From the NCBI RefSeq assembly GCF_018118585.1, contig NZ_CP069421.1:1178001-1242000 (forward strand): a stretch of 64,000 nt of DNA, in the 5' to 3' direction. Under the pieces are notes generated by a model. The model saw nothing but the letters and a program-made list of their open reading frames with translations, was not told the origin of the DNA and searched no databases. Positions 51,090 to 60,553 of this stretch are shown piece by piece (the first letter of the stretch is position 1; every line of letters begins with the position of its first letter). This stretch comes from Aristaeella lactis (GTDB lineage: Bacteria > Bacillota > Clostridia > Christensenellales > Aristaeellaceae). The position numbers and the translations under genes were made by a program.

Positions 51090-51191
51090 GCTCTCTTCCC
51101 CGCTCACAAAAATATCGAACCTATAATAATTCTCCCCCACTCCTGCTTTTTCCTTTTGCGAAACTGCTTTGTTAACCCATAAATCAAAAAC

Positions 51192-51227
51192 AAAAAAAAC
51201 AGACAGCTGCTTTTACGCAGCTGCCTG
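51192..51227 (-). terminator. Terminator of the thioesterase gene
   Basis: On the minus strand, CAGGCAGCTGC, a 6-nt loop, GCAGCTGTCTG, then eight T. Confidence 0.92.
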
Positions 51228-51256
51228 AATCCCCAATAACTGTTATAACACTTTAT

Positions 51257-51288
51257 CATTCTGCATTCTTAATTCTGCATTCTGCATT
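51257..51288. repeat. Microsatellite CATTCTG
   Basis: CATTCTG/CTTAATT heptamers between the thioesterase stop and its terminator. Confidence 0.75.
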
Positions 51289-51299
51289 GATGAAAAGTA

Positions 51300-51716
51300 T
51301 TATGCCTCCAGCATAATACTTTTCATCTTCCCGTCCAGGTCCGGGCAGGTTTTCTTCACTGCCACCGGCCTGCCCTCCGCGTCGATAAAGCAGTGGGCGG
51401 ATGTCGCTTCCGCCACCACATTCCCGGTGCGGATATTCCTCATCACATAGGAAAGCACAAACTTGACCCCGGTATACTGCGTCAGCCTGACCTCGATCCC
51501 GATCTCATCGTCATAGGTGCTCGGATACTTATAATCGCAGGTGACTGAGACCACAGGAGAAGTGATGCCCTCCGCCTCCAGCCTGGTCATCGTAAAGCCT
51601 GTTTCATTGAGGTAGTTCATCCGCGCCTCTTCCATGAAGCGGATATAGTTGGAGTGATGGGTGATCCCCATCTTGTCTGTCTCATAATAATGGACCTTAT
51701 GGATATATCTGCTCAT
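51300..51716 (-). CDS. Acyl-CoA thioesterase, YbgC/4HBT type
   Basis: A 138-residue hot-dog-fold thioesterase that hydrolyses acyl-CoA or acyl-ACP thioesters. The catalytic region is YYETDKMGITHHSNYIRFME, with Asp14 as the presumed catalytic residue, followed by RMNYL and the long central helix. It starts 3 bp after the regulator stop, so it is in the same transcript, and it lies near the fatty-acid genes. It could release or recycle acyl chains. Confidence 0.9.
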   Translation of the reverse strand: MSRYIHKVHYYETDKMGITHHSNYIRFMEEARMNYLNETGFTMTRLEAEGITSPVVSVTCDYKYPSTYDDEIGIEVRLTQYTGVKFVLSYVMRNIRTGNVVAEATSAHCFIDAEGRPVAVKKTCPDLDGKMKSIMLEA

Positions 51717-51719
51717 TGC

Positions 51720-53711
51720 TTACTCCGGTTTATTCGATAGTTCGCCGAGGGTGGTTTCGCCCCAGCTGTAATTCGTCAGATAGCTGCCCCTGAACAGGCC
51801 GGCATATTCCTCCCTGCCGGTGCAGTACTGGTATAGGTCACACTGGACCTTTTCCATCACGATGCGGCGCTTTCCGTCCACCGCCTCAACGATATCCGAA
51901 ATGCCGTATTCCTCCAGGGTGTTTTTCAGGCGAAGGGCCACCTTGCGGTACCTGGACATGGTCACCGTATTGGCCGGTTCATCCTCCCACAGGAAGCCGA
52001 TGGCTTCCTCCGAAGTGACATAGCCCCCCCTGCGGTCCACCAGCAGCGCCAGCAGTTCCTTGGATTTTTTATTCCGGAACGCGATGGGCTTATCCCCGAC
52101 AAACACGTCAAAGTAGCCGAAGGTTCGGATCGTCACTGTGCGGTTCTCCGGCAGGTTCTTTTTCCTGTCCGTTTCCGTATCCTCAACCTGGTACAGCATA
52201 ACATACCGCGGGGAGCTGTTTCCGGCTTCCTTCGGGGAGCAGATCGCCTTGATCTTCCGTTCCGTTTCCGTACCGTAGTCGAAATAGGTATACTCCGCCT
52301 CGCCGGTTCTCAGCAGCTCGGCAAAATCTTCGTACGCCGCCTCGCTGTAAGCCACAAAGGTTTCAATGGGCGTGTACTTTTCGGTCAGGGGAAGCCATTC
52401 CTCTTCCGTATAGCCGAAGAACTCCTGCACGTTATCGCTGGCATACAGCGGCTTAACCATGCCGTCCGCCGAAACCTCAAAGGCGGCGATGCCGTCGGAA
52501 AACTGCATGACCAGATCCTTCATTTTCTGCTTCAGCTCATCGTTTTCCGTCTGCAGGTCGTTCTCCCGGCCGGTTTCCTGGATATGGCGGCAGCAGTAAT
52601 AGCTGACCGAGTCATCCACCTTGATAAAGATGCCCCGATACTGCCTCATCTCGCCGGTAGAGCAGCGCGCTGTATAGGTGATCTGCGGCGGCTTCGCGTC
52701 CGGCTCGTAAAGTTTCTTCTGGCTGAAATCCCGGAAAAACCCGCGGATGCGGTCCCGGGATTCCGGCTCCACCGCGCCCAGGATCCACCTGTCCAGCGCC
52801 TCTTCCATAAACATGGGGACATCCTCAAACATCTTGAAGGAGGAGCTGTCTTCGCAGTGCAGGCACTTCACCGTATTGGAGTCCAGGTTGAATTCAAAGA
52901 TCTTGTCATAGACGTCGGTCAGGGCCTTCATGTACCGCCGGGTCTCAGCATCCTTCCGCATCTGGTGCCGGGCGGTGATATCCATACAGGCGCTCTGGAA
53001 TTCCTCCACGCCTTCCTCATTGACAGTCTTGATGACCCAGCCGGACACATAGGCCCTGGTCCCGTCGCAGCGAAGGAGCGCCATCTCCCCGGCAAGAGGC
53101 GCGTCCGCGGAATAGACCCGGTTCAGGTATTTGGAAAACCTGCGGCGTTCCTCCATCGGAACCATCAGGAAGATATTCCCCTTATACATTTCCAGGTAAT
53201 CCAGTTCGCCCTCGCGGACAGGAGGACAGCGCAGGATATCGATCATTTTCTGGTTGATATAGGTGATCTTCGGCTGTTTTTCACAGGTATATTTCATAAA
53301 CCCGCAGGGGATGGTCTCGTTCAGGAACCGCAGGTCGCTGTTTTCCTTTTTCAGGTCACTGATATCCGTTAACACGGAGTCGCCGGCCAGCGTGCCGTCC
53401 TCCTCTTTCCGGACGGAAACCGTATCCCGCACCCAGATAACCCGGCCGTCCTTTTTCACAAGGCGGTATTCCGCGGCCAGGTTCTGCGCCCCTTTCGCCA
53501 GTTCCGTGATGAACCCGGCATACTGCTCCCGGTCAGCCGGGTGCACAAGCTGCGCGTAAAGGTCCCTGTTCTCATCAAGCAGTTCGTTTTCCGCATATCC
53601 CGTCATATCGCAAAGATTCAGGCTCACATAAGTCAGATGAACCGGCCCGTCCAGCCTGTACTGATGGAAACCGCTGATCTGCCGGCTGAGGATGTCCTCT
53701 GTATTCAGCAT
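51720..53711 (-). CDS. Multi-PAS sensor with C-terminal SARP-like winged helix
   Basis: A 663-residue regulator. Three or more PAS-like domains occupy about 15-510 (AEYRLVKKDGRVIWVRDTVS is a clear PAS/PAC core). The last 140 residues (TVTIRTFGYFDVFVGDKPIA) form an OmpR-like winged helix as in SARP/BTAD regulators, with an incomplete BTAD part. No kinase or receiver domain is present, so ligand sensing and DNA binding are joined in one chain. ATG 53711 has AAAGGAG 13 nt upstream; the open frame extends to 53942 into the acyl-CoA synthetase gene and is unlikely. It is co-transcribed with the thioesterase. Confidence 0.8.
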   Translation of the reverse strand: MLNTEDILSRQISGFHQYRLDGPVHLTYVSLNLCDMTGYAENELLDENRDLYAQLVHPADREQYAGFITELAKGAQNLAAEYRLVKKDGRVIWVRDTVSVRKEEDGTLAGDSVLTDISDLKKENSDLRFLNETIPCGFMKYTCEKQPKITYINQKMIDILRCPPVREGELDYLEMYKGNIFLMVPMEERRRFSKYLNRVYSADAPLAGEMALLRCDGTRAYVSGWVIKTVNEEGVEEFQSACMDITARHQMRKDAETRRYMKALTDVYDKIFEFNLDSNTVKCLHCEDSSSFKMFEDVPMFMEEALDRWILGAVEPESRDRIRGFFRDFSQKKLYEPDAKPPQITYTARCSTGEMRQYRGIFIKVDDSVSYYCCRHIQETGRENDLQTENDELKQKMKDLVMQFSDGIAAFEVSADGMVKPLYASDNVQEFFGYTEEEWLPLTEKYTPIETFVAYSEAAYEDFAELLRTGEAEYTYFDYGTETERKIKAICSPKEAGNSSPRYVMLYQVEDTETDRKKNLPENRTVTIRTFGYFDVFVGDKPIAFRNKKSKELLALLVDRRGGYVTSEEAIGFLWEDEPANTVTMSRYRKVALRLKNTLEEYGISDIVEAVDGKRRIVMEKVQCDLYQYCTGREEYAGLFRGSYLTNYSWGETTLGELSNKPE

Positions 53712-53845
53712 CTGTTCATCACAGCTCCTTTCGCGGAAACGGATCTCCCTGCCAATTGATTTTGAAAGCAATGAAAAGTTGTATTGTACATATTTATAGC
53801 TGATTTTCGTTTTTTTTGCAAATCCATCCTTTTCCCAATCCCCGT

Positions 53846-55489
53846 TCAGCGCGCGCAGGCCTGCTTCCGCATGATATTCTTCCGGATTTTCCCGCTGATG
53901 GTCTTCGGCATTTCCTGCGCGAATTCGATCAGGCGGATCCACTTGTACTCGGCCAGCCGCAGGTTGCAGAATTCCTTGATCTCATGCTCCAGTTCCCTGG
54001 AGGGCGGGTATTCCTGTCCGGGAACGATCACCGCTTTGATCGCCTGGCCCCTGAGCGGGTCCGGCACCCCGAACACGCTGCACTCAGCAACAGCGGGATG
54101 CTCCAGCAGCACGTTCTCCACCTCATAGGGGCCTACGCGGTAACCGCCGGTCTTGATGATATCGTCAAAACGTCCCCGGAACCAGTATCGCCCGTTTTCG
54201 TCCATGCTGGCCGCGTCTCCCGTATGATAAACGCCGCCGCGCCACACATATTCATACTGCTTTTCATTGTCCAGGTAAGCCATGAACACGCCGGTCTGCC
54301 TGCCGGGCTCCTCCGGAACGATGACAACCTCCCCGGTCTCGTTCACTCCCGCGGGCTTCCCCTGGCGGTTGCGCAGTTCGATGTGATAGAAAGGAGACGG
54401 CACGCCCATGGAACCTTCCGCGGCAGGCATTCCCCTGAAATTGGCAAGCAGCAGGGTCGTCTCCGTCTGGCCGTACCCTTCACACAGTTCCAGCCCCGTG
54501 CGCTCCGTAAACTTCCGGAACACTTCAGGCGCCAGCATCTCACCCGCCGTGGACGCGTGCTTCAGCGTCGGCATGTCCGGAATCCCCTTCCGGACCAGGT
54601 AGCGGTAAACCGTCGGCGGCGCGCAGAAAGAGGTGACGCCGTATTTGTTGATGATCTGGGTCAGCTGTTTCGGATCAAAGCTGTCAAAGTCATAGACCAT
54701 GACAGCGCTGCCCACCAGCCACTGCCCGTAGATCTTTCCCCAGGATGCCTTGGCCCAGCCGGTTTCCGCAACGGTAAAGTGAAGTCCGTTATCCTCCGCC
54801 TGCTGCCAGTACCGGGCTGTCACAATATGCGCCAGCGGATAGGTATAGGAGTGGATCACGCCTTTGGGATAGCCGGTGGTGCCGGATGTGAAATACAGGA
54901 TCATCGGATCAGCCGCTTTGGTGGAGATCCGCTCCAGGTCTTCAGGCGCCGTCTGCATCGCTTCCGTCAGGTTTTCAAAGCCCTCCGCGTTCCCCTGCAC
55001 GCACCAGAGTCGGGCCGTAAGCCCTGCCTGTGCCAGCGCTTCCTTCACTTTTCCGGGTACATTGCTCTGCGCTGTACACACGATCGCCCTGACCCCGGAT
55101 GCCTTCAGGCGGTATTCCAGGTCGCTGACGGTCAGCATATGGGTCACGGGAATCATCACCGCGCCGATCTTGTGCAGTGCCACCGCCGCGAACCAGTATT
55201 CATAGTGGCGCTTCAGGATCAGCATCACCCGGTTCCCGCGCCCGATGCCCGCGGCCCGGAACACGTTCGCGATCCGGTTGCTGCAGCGTCTGATATCCGA
55301 GAAGGTAAAGATATGTTCTTCGCCTTCCGCGTTGCACCATACGATTGCTCTTTTGTCCGGGGTTTCGCCTGCCACCCGGTCGACCACGTCATACCCGAAG
55401 TTGAAATCCTCCGGATAATCCAGGGTGATCTTCTTCAGCATCCCGTTTTCATCGGTAATCTCGTGGCAGAATTCCCTGTAGATACTCAT
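53846..55489 (-). CDS. AMP-forming acyl-CoA synthetase (medium-chain type)
   Basis: A 547-residue ANL-family ligase that activates a carboxylic acid to acyl-CoA through acyl-AMP. P-loop YFTSGTTGYPKGV (about 205-217), EGYGQTET, YHTGDAA and the C-terminal hinge and Lys (RGRFDDIIKTGGYRVGP, PKTISGKIRK) are intact. It is closest in pattern to medium-chain (ACSM-like) synthetases. Its start overlaps accA by 4 nt, so it is translationally coupled to the fatty-acid operon, which is an unusual place for such an enzyme. It may feed exogenous or branched acids into lipid synthesis. Confidence 0.9.
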   Translation of the reverse strand: MSIYREFCHEITDENGMLKKITLDYPEDFNFGYDVVDRVAGETPDKRAIVWCNAEGEEHIFTFSDIRRCSNRIANVFRAAGIGRGNRVMLILKRHYEYWFAAVALHKIGAVMIPVTHMLTVSDLEYRLKASGVRAIVCTAQSNVPGKVKEALAQAGLTARLWCVQGNAEGFENLTEAMQTAPEDLERISTKAADPMILYFTSGTTGYPKGVIHSYTYPLAHIVTARYWQQAEDNGLHFTVAETGWAKASWGKIYGQWLVGSAVMVYDFDSFDPKQLTQIINKYGVTSFCAPPTVYRYLVRKGIPDMPTLKHASTAGEMLAPEVFRKFTERTGLELCEGYGQTETTLLLANFRGMPAAEGSMGVPSPFYHIELRNRQGKPAGVNETGEVVIVPEEPGRQTGVFMAYLDNEKQYEYVWRGGVYHTGDAASMDENGRYWFRGRFDDIIKTGGYRVGPYEVENVLLEHPAVAECSVFGVPDPLRGQAIKAVIVPGQEYPPSRELEHEIKEFCNLRLAEYKWIRLIEFAQEMPKTISGKIRKNIMRKQACAR

Positions 55490-56283
55490 ACTGACTCCTT
55501 CATGACCGCACCGGTGCCGATCCTGCGGAACCGTTCATAGCGTTTCCCAACCAGGTCGGCATCCTTCGCGAGGATTTCCGTTTCCTCCTTCAGGAGATCA
55601 CGGATCCTGTCATAGAATGCTTTGCTTCCGATCTCCTTTTCGGAAAGGATGCGTTCGATCACGCCCAGGCTCCGGGCGTCCTCCGCGGTCAGTTTCAGGC
55701 TTTCCGCCGCGGTTTCCGCCTTTTCCGGATCCTTCCAGAGAATGCTGGCGCAGCCTTCCGGAGAGATTACCGAATAGACCGCGTTCTGCAGCATCCACAC
55801 CCGGTCGGCCACTGCCAGGGCCAGGGCTCCGCCGCTGCCTCCCTCGCCGATCAGGATGGAAATGATCGGAACGCACAGCGTGGACATCCTCATCAGGTTT
55901 TCGGCGATGGCCTGTCCCTGTCCCCGTTCCTCCGCGCCGATCCCGCAGAAAGCGCCGGATGTGTCGATAAAGCAGATCACCGGCCTTCCGAACTTCTCAG
56001 CCTGCTCCATCAGCCGCAGGGCTTTGCGGTAGCCTTCCGGATTCGGCGCGCCGAAATTCCGGCAGGTACGTTCCTTTGCGGTATGCCCTTTTTCAATGGC
56101 GATCACCGTTACCGGAACGCCATCCAGCCTGGCAATCCCGCCGATCACAGCCGGATCGTCCGCATACCGCCGGTCGCCGTGGAATTCCGTAAATTCCCTG
56201 AATATGTTCCGGATGTAATCCTGCCCCATCGGCCTGCCGTTATTGCGGGCGATCCTGACCCGCTTATATGCTGACTCGCTCAT
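55486..56283 (-). CDS. accA: Acetyl-CoA carboxylase carboxyltransferase, alpha
   Basis: A 265-residue AccA, shorter than the E. coli protein because it lacks the N-terminal coiled coil, as is usual in Clostridia. Family segments include DDPAVIGGIARLDG, GAPNPEGYRKALRLM, CFIDTSGAFCGIGAEERGQG and IGEGGSGGALALAVAD. With AccD it transfers the carboxyl from carboxybiotin to acetyl-CoA. Its start overlaps the accD stop by 1 nt and its end overlaps the acyl-CoA synthetase. Confidence 0.96.
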   Translation of the reverse strand: MSESAYKRVRIARNNGRPMGQDYIRNIFREFTEFHGDRRYADDPAVIGGIARLDGVPVTVIAIEKGHTAKERTCRNFGAPNPEGYRKALRLMEQAEKFGRPVICFIDTSGAFCGIGAEERGQGQAIAENLMRMSTLCVPIISILIGEGGSGGALALAVADRVWMLQNAVYSVISPEGCASILWKDPEKAETAAESLKLTAEDARSLGVIERILSEKEIGSKAFYDRIRDLLKEETEILAKDADLVGKRYERFRRIGTGAVMKESV

Positions 56284-57140
56284 CAGGCCGTCCTCCCGTC
56301 ATGCATCTTCAGGATCCCGGCCAGGTATTTCTTCTGTCCCGGCCGCGGAACAATGCTGTCCACGAAGCCATGTTCCAGCAGGAATTCCGCCGTCTGGAAC
56401 CCCTCCGGCAGCGGTTTTTTCGTGGTCTGCTCGATCACCCGCGCCCCGGCAAAACCCACCGTCGCGCCGGGCTCCGCCAGGATGATATCCGCCTCCATGG
56501 CAAAGCTGGCCGTAACTCCGCCCGTTGTGGGATCCGTCAGCACCGCGATATACAGGAGTCCCGCGTCGCTGTGCCTCTTCACCGCCGCGCTGGTCTTGGC
56601 CATCTGCATCAGGGACAGAAGCCCTTCCTGCATCCGGGCTCCTCCTGATACGCTAAAGCCCACCACCGGCAGGCGGAACCGGACGGCATACTCAAATAGC
56701 GAGGTGATCTTTTCCCCCACCGCGCTGCCCATGCTGCCCATCATAAAATAGGATTCCATGACAAACAGGCAGCACGGCTGCTTCCCGATGGCCGCTGTGC
56801 CGCACACAACCGCTTCCTGTTCCCCGCTGGCCACCCGGACTGTTTCGATCTTTTCGCTGTATCCGGGGAAATTCAGCGGATTATCCGATTTCATTCCGGA
56901 AAACAGTTCCCGGAAGCTGCCCCGGTCGGCGATCATCTGGATGCGCTGGCGTGCCTTCATCCGGAAATGATATCCGCAGGGACAGACCAGGTCATTGGCC
57001 CACAGGCGGCTCAGGGGGATTTCCTTACGGCAGTTCGGGCACTTCTTTTCAGGCTCCCCGTCATCACGCTGGACAGGCGCGGCAGTGCGTCCGCCCTCCT
57101 CCAGCTGATTCATGGGTTTCATAAAATTCAGCATTGCCAT
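56283..57140 (-). CDS. accD: Acetyl-CoA carboxylase carboxyltransferase, beta
   Basis: A 285-residue AccD. The N-terminal zinc ribbon (CPNC and CPCGYHF, about 35-60) is followed by the crotonase-like core with VGFSVSGGARMQEGLLSLMQ and TDPTTGGVTASFA. ATG 57140 (MAMLNFMKP) is chosen, with GGTGATGAG before it. The open frame extends upstream into accC but without a start signal. It lies 4 bp after the accC stop. Confidence 0.95.
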   Translation of the reverse strand: MAMLNFMKPMNQLEEGGRTAAPVQRDDGEPEKKCPNCRKEIPLSRLWANDLVCPCGYHFRMKARQRIQMIADRGSFRELFSGMKSDNPLNFPGYSEKIETVRVASGEQEAVVCGTAAIGKQPCCLFVMESYFMMGSMGSAVGEKITSLFEYAVRFRLPVVGFSVSGGARMQEGLLSLMQMAKTSAAVKRHSDAGLLYIAVLTDPTTGGVTASFAMEADIILAEPGATVGFAGARVIEQTTKKPLPEGFQTAEFLLEHGFVDSIVPRPGQKKYLAGILKMHDGRTA

Positions 57141-57144
57141 CTCA

Positions 57145-58452
57145 TCACCTGTTTCCCATAAATGACAGATCATACCTGCCGGAGATAAAACGCTCATCCT
57201 CCACAATCCGAAGCTGTTCCACAATATTGGTCTGGATTCCCTCAATAACCAGTTCGCAAAGGGCTGCCCGCATTTTGCGCAGGGTTTCCTCCCGGGTCCT
57301 GGCGAAAACCACCAGTTTCCCCAGCAGCGAATCGTAATACGGGGATACCGCCGTTCCCTCCACCAGGCAGGTATCAAAGCGTACCGAGGGGCCTCCCGGT
57401 ACATGGAGCATTTTCAGCCGTCCGCAGCTTCCCGCGTTGATCCGGCATTCCACAGCGGATCCGGTCATCCGGATCTCCTCCTGCGTAAAATTCAGCGGGA
57501 TTCCCGCCGCGATCCGGATCTGCCATTTCACAATATCGATGCCTGTCAGCATTTCGGTCACGCAATGTTCCACCTGCAGGCGGACGTTCATCTCCATAAA
57601 CCAGAACTTCCCGTCCCCGTCCAGCAGGAATTCCAGCGTCCCTGCCCCCACATACCCGATCTTCTTCACCGCGTCCACCGCCAGCTCCGTGATCTGCCGG
57701 CGCTGTTCATCACTCACCGCGGGTGAAGGGGTTTCTTCAAGCAGTTTCTGATTCCGCCGCTGCAGAGAGCAGTCCCGGTCCCCCAGGCATACCGCGTTCC
57801 CGTGCTCATCCGCCAGGATCTGGAGCTCCACATGCCTGGCCGGGAAGATATATTTCTCCAGGTAAACGCTGCCGTCCCCGAAGGCGCTGACCGCTTCCGC
57901 GGTCGCCTGCATGTAGGCGTCTTCCAGTTCATCCTCCGTGTGGATCAGCCGGATCCCCCGGCCGCCGCCGCCCGCGCAGGCCTTCAGCATCACAGGATAG
58001 CCGATCTTTGCCGCCGCCTTCTTCGCTTCCTCCGCGGATGCCACGGCTTTGGTACCGGGGATTACCGAAAGGCCCGTCTCCCGGATCAGTTCCTTCAGCA
58101 CCGCCTTGTCGCTGAGACGTTCCATGTTCTCGGGATCGGGGCCGATAAAGACCAGCCCGTTTTTCCTGCAAAGCCTGGCAAAATGCGCGTTTTCCGAGAG
58201 GAAGCCATAGCCCGGGTGGATCGCCTGGGCTCCCGCCAGGATGGCAACAGAAATAATCTGGTTTTCATTCAGGTAACTGCCGGACGCCTCCGCGCCGCCG
58301 ATGCAGTAGCTCTGGTCCGCCAGCGCCACATGCAGGGCATTCCTGTCCTCCTCTGAATAGACCGCCACTGTGGCCACGCCCATTTCCTTGCAGGCCCGGA
58401 TGATGCGGACAGCGATCTCTCCCCGGTTGGCAATGAGTATCTTTGAAAACAT
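57145..58452 (-). CDS. accC: Biotin carboxylase
   Basis: A 435-residue ATP-grasp enzyme that carboxylates the biotin of AccB. N-terminal FSKILIANRGEIAVRIIRAC, the glycine-rich ATP loop KACAGGGGRGIR, CSLQRRNQKLLEETPSP and the catalytic FMEMNVRLQVEH segment are intact. The C-terminus is slightly shorter than in E. coli. It lies between fabZ (3 bp) and accD (4 bp). Confidence 0.97.
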   Translation of the reverse strand: MFSKILIANRGEIAVRIIRACKEMGVATVAVYSEEDRNALHVALADQSYCIGGAEASGSYLNENQIISVAILAGAQAIHPGYGFLSENAHFARLCRKNGLVFIGPDPENMERLSDKAVLKELIRETGLSVIPGTKAVASAEEAKKAAAKIGYPVMLKACAGGGGRGIRLIHTEDELEDAYMQATAEAVSAFGDGSVYLEKYIFPARHVELQILADEHGNAVCLGDRDCSLQRRNQKLLEETPSPAVSDEQRRQITELAVDAVKKIGYVGAGTLEFLLDGDGKFWFMEMNVRLQVEHCVTEMLTGIDIVKWQIRIAAGIPLNFTQEEIRMTGSAVECRINAGSCGRLKMLHVPGGPSVRFDTCLVEGTAVSPYYDSLLGKLVVFARTREETLRKMRAALCELVIEGIQTNIVEQLRIVEDERFISGRYDLSFMGNR

Positions 58453-58455
58453 CGT

Positions 58456-58872
58456 TTACGCTCCTGTAATCGCTACGGAGAACTCAGCGGACACGCAGAG
58501 CCTGCCGTCCACAGTGACCCTGCCCTCCGCAAAGTAAAAGGGATGCTTGACCCTTTTGATGCGGCAGCGGGTTTCCACCCGGTCCCCCGGCTTCACAGGG
58601 GAACGGAACTTTACGTTGTTGAGGCCTGTGTAGACCGTCAGCTCCCCTTCCTTCATCACGTCCTTAAGCAGCACGCAGGCGGACTGGGCCAGGATCTCGC
58701 ACAGGATCACCCCGGGAACGATCGGATTGCCCGGAAAATGCCCCTTCAGGAAAAACTCATCCCCGCGCACAGCGTAATGCCCGACTGATTCGCCGTCCTG
58801 TTCCTCCACGTCGTCCAGGAGCAGCATCGGCTCCCTGTGCGGCAGGACCCGCATGATCTCGTCTCTGTTCAC
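58456..58872 (-). CDS. fabZ: 3-hydroxyacyl-ACP dehydratase FabZ
   Basis: A 138-residue hot-dog dehydratase. The catalytic His45 is in GHFPGNPIVPGV and Glu59 in ILCEILAQ. The start is GTG 58872 (AGGAG upstream), not the ATG at 58917, which lies inside accB. It follows accB by 4 bp. With FabK, which is not an isomerase, unsaturated fatty acids would need another route (for example FabM or FabN), not seen here. Confidence 0.94.
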   Translation of the reverse strand: MNRDEIMRVLPHREPMLLLDDVEEQDGESVGHYAVRGDEFFLKGHFPGNPIVPGVILCEILAQSACVLLKDVMKEGELTVYTGLNNVKFRSPVKPGDRVETRCRIKRVKHPFYFAEGRVTVDGRLCVSAEFSVAITGA

Positions 58873-58876
58873 AGCC

Positions 58877-59299
58877 TTATCTCCTGATCCGGAACAGCTC
58901 TGTTCCGTATTCCACAACCTGCCCGTTGGTCACGCAGACTTCCGAGATCACGCCGTCTTCCTCGGCAACGATCTCGTTCATCAGCTTCATGGCTTCGATA
59001 ATACAGAGCGTCTGTCCCTTATTCACCGAATCCCCCGCTTTCACAAAGGATTCCGCCTTCTCCGCCGGCGCGGCATAGAACACGCCGACGATCGGGGATT
59101 TTACGCTGATATAGTCCCTGTTTTCAGCGGCCTGTACCGGTGCGGAAGACGTCTCCGGAACAGCGTATACGGTTTTTTCCGCCTGTGCCGGAACCGCCCG
59201 TTCCAGGCGGACCGTGCCGTTCCCATCCGTCAGTTCCAGGCCGGTCAGGCCCAGTTCCTTCATCAGCCCCGCGTATTTGCGAATATCTGTTTCCTTCAT
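58877..59299 (-). CDS. accB: Biotin carboxyl carrier protein
   Basis: A 140-residue BCCP. The N-terminal helix (TDIRKYAGLMKELGLTGLEL), a Pro/Ala linker (about 36-62) and the C-terminal biotinyl domain with the biotin-accepting Lys105 in IEAMKLMNE are present. ATG 59299 has AAGGAA upstream. It lies 4 bp after fabF. Confidence 0.95.
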   Translation of the reverse strand: MKETDIRKYAGLMKELGLTGLELTDGNGTVRLERAVPAQAEKTVYAVPETSSAPVQAAENRDYISVKSPIVGVFYAAPAEKAESFVKAGDSVNKGQTLCIIEAMKLMNEIVAEEDGVISEVCVTNGQVVEYGTELFRIRR

Positions 59300-59303
59300 T
59301 TCC

Positions 59304-60542
59304 TTACACCTTTCTGAAAGCAAGGCACGCGTTGTGACCGCCAAAGCCCAGGGAATTGGAAAGCGCCAGGGTAATATCCGCTTTCACCGCACGATTCGGC
59401 GTGCAGTTCAGGTCACAGGCCTCATCCTGTTCTTTCAGGTTGATCGTGGGCGGAATGATGCCTTCATCCAGCGCCAGCAGGCAGGCCAGGGCTTCCACAG
59501 CTCCCGCCGCGCCCAGCATATGACCGGTCATGGACTTGGTGGAGCTGACCAGGGCTTTCTTCGCGCCCTCTTCCCCAAGCGCTTTTTTGATCGCCAGGGT
59601 CTCGATCACATCGTTCATCGGCGTGCCGGTACCGTGGGCATTGATATAGACCATGTCCTTTTCCGAGTAATCCGCTTCCTTCATGGCATCCTCCATGGCC
59701 CGGGCGCCGCCGCGGGCTTCCGGATGGGGCGCGGTGATGTGATACGCGTCACAGGTGGAGCCGTAGCCGCATACCTCGCCGTAGATCCTGGCTCCGCGTT
59801 TTTTCGCGTGGCCGTATTCCTCCAGGATGAGCGCCGCAGCGCCTTCTCCCATGACGAAACCGCCCCTGCGTTTATCAAAAGGAAGTGAGGCTTCATCCGG
59901 ATCCTGTGAGACAGACAAAGCCTGCATATTGGCAAAGCCGGCGATGGCAGAAGGAATGATCGCGGCTTCCGCGCCGCCGGTGATCGCCGCGTCCGCGTAT
60001 CCGTGGCGGATCAGGTGCATGGCTTCCCCGATGGCATTGGAACCGGAAGCACAGGCTGTTACCGCCGGCATGACGGAGTTCCGGCAGTCATGCCGGATGG
60101 CGATCAGTCCGGCCGCCATGTTCCCGATCATCATCGGAACCATCAGCGGAGAAACCCGGCGTGGGCCTTTCTCCAGCAGCGTGCTGTGTTCCTTTTCAAA
60201 GGTGCTGATCCCGCCGATACCCGTACCGAAAATGACGGCGAAGCGTTCCGGCTCAACCGTCCCTTCGATGCCGCTTTCATAAGCCGCCTGCTTCGCCGCG
60301 GCCACCGCGAACTGCGCGTAGCGGTCCGTGCGGAGGATCTCCTTTACTTCCAGGTATTCCTTCGGATCGAAGTTCCTGACTTCCGCCGCCAGCTTCGCCT
60401 TGAAATTCTCCGTATCAAACAGGGTGATCGGCCCGATGCCGTTCTTCCCGTTTTTCATGCCTTCCCAGGTGTCCGCCGCGCTGTTCCCCAACGGGGTCAC
60501 CGCGCCGATCCCGGTCACAACGACTCTTCTGTATTCGCTCAT
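59304..60542 (-). CDS. fabF: Beta-ketoacyl-ACP synthase II
   Basis: A 412-residue KAS II. The catalytic triad is Cys164 (TACASGSNA), His303 (NAHGTGTP) and His341 (KSMTGHMLGAAG), nearly the same positions as in E. coli FabF. It elongates acyl-ACP with malonyl-ACP. It is the only ketosynthase in the operon; no fabH is present. It lies 11 bp after fabG. Confidence 0.97.
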   Translation of the reverse strand: MSEYRRVVVTGIGAVTPLGNSAADTWEGMKNGKNGIGPITLFDTENFKAKLAAEVRNFDPKEYLEVKEILRTDRYAQFAVAAAKQAAYESGIEGTVEPERFAVIFGTGIGGISTFEKEHSTLLEKGPRRVSPLMVPMMIGNMAAGLIAIRHDCRNSVMPAVTACASGSNAIGEAMHLIRHGYADAAITGGAEAAIIPSAIAGFANMQALSVSQDPDEASLPFDKRRGGFVMGEGAAALILEEYGHAKKRGARIYGEVCGYGSTCDAYHITAPHPEARGGARAMEDAMKEADYSEKDMVYINAHGTGTPMNDVIETLAIKKALGEEGAKKALVSSTKSMTGHMLGAAGAVEALACLLALDEGIIPPTINLKEQDEACDLNCTPNRAVKADITLALSNSLGFGGHNACLAFRKV

Positions 60543-60553
60543 CCTTTTTCTCC

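Noticed and set aside
47607-51182. A 1191-codon plus-strand frame opposite the SNF2 gene
   Set aside because: It is an antisense shadow of the GC-rich helicase gene; its translation is rich in His, Gln, Pro and Leu without domains.
53712-53942. An N-terminal extension of the PAS regulator
   Set aside because: It would overlap the upstream synthetase gene by about 100 bp, has no start signal and gives an unconvincing sequence. ATG 53711 has a Shine-Dalgarno sequence.
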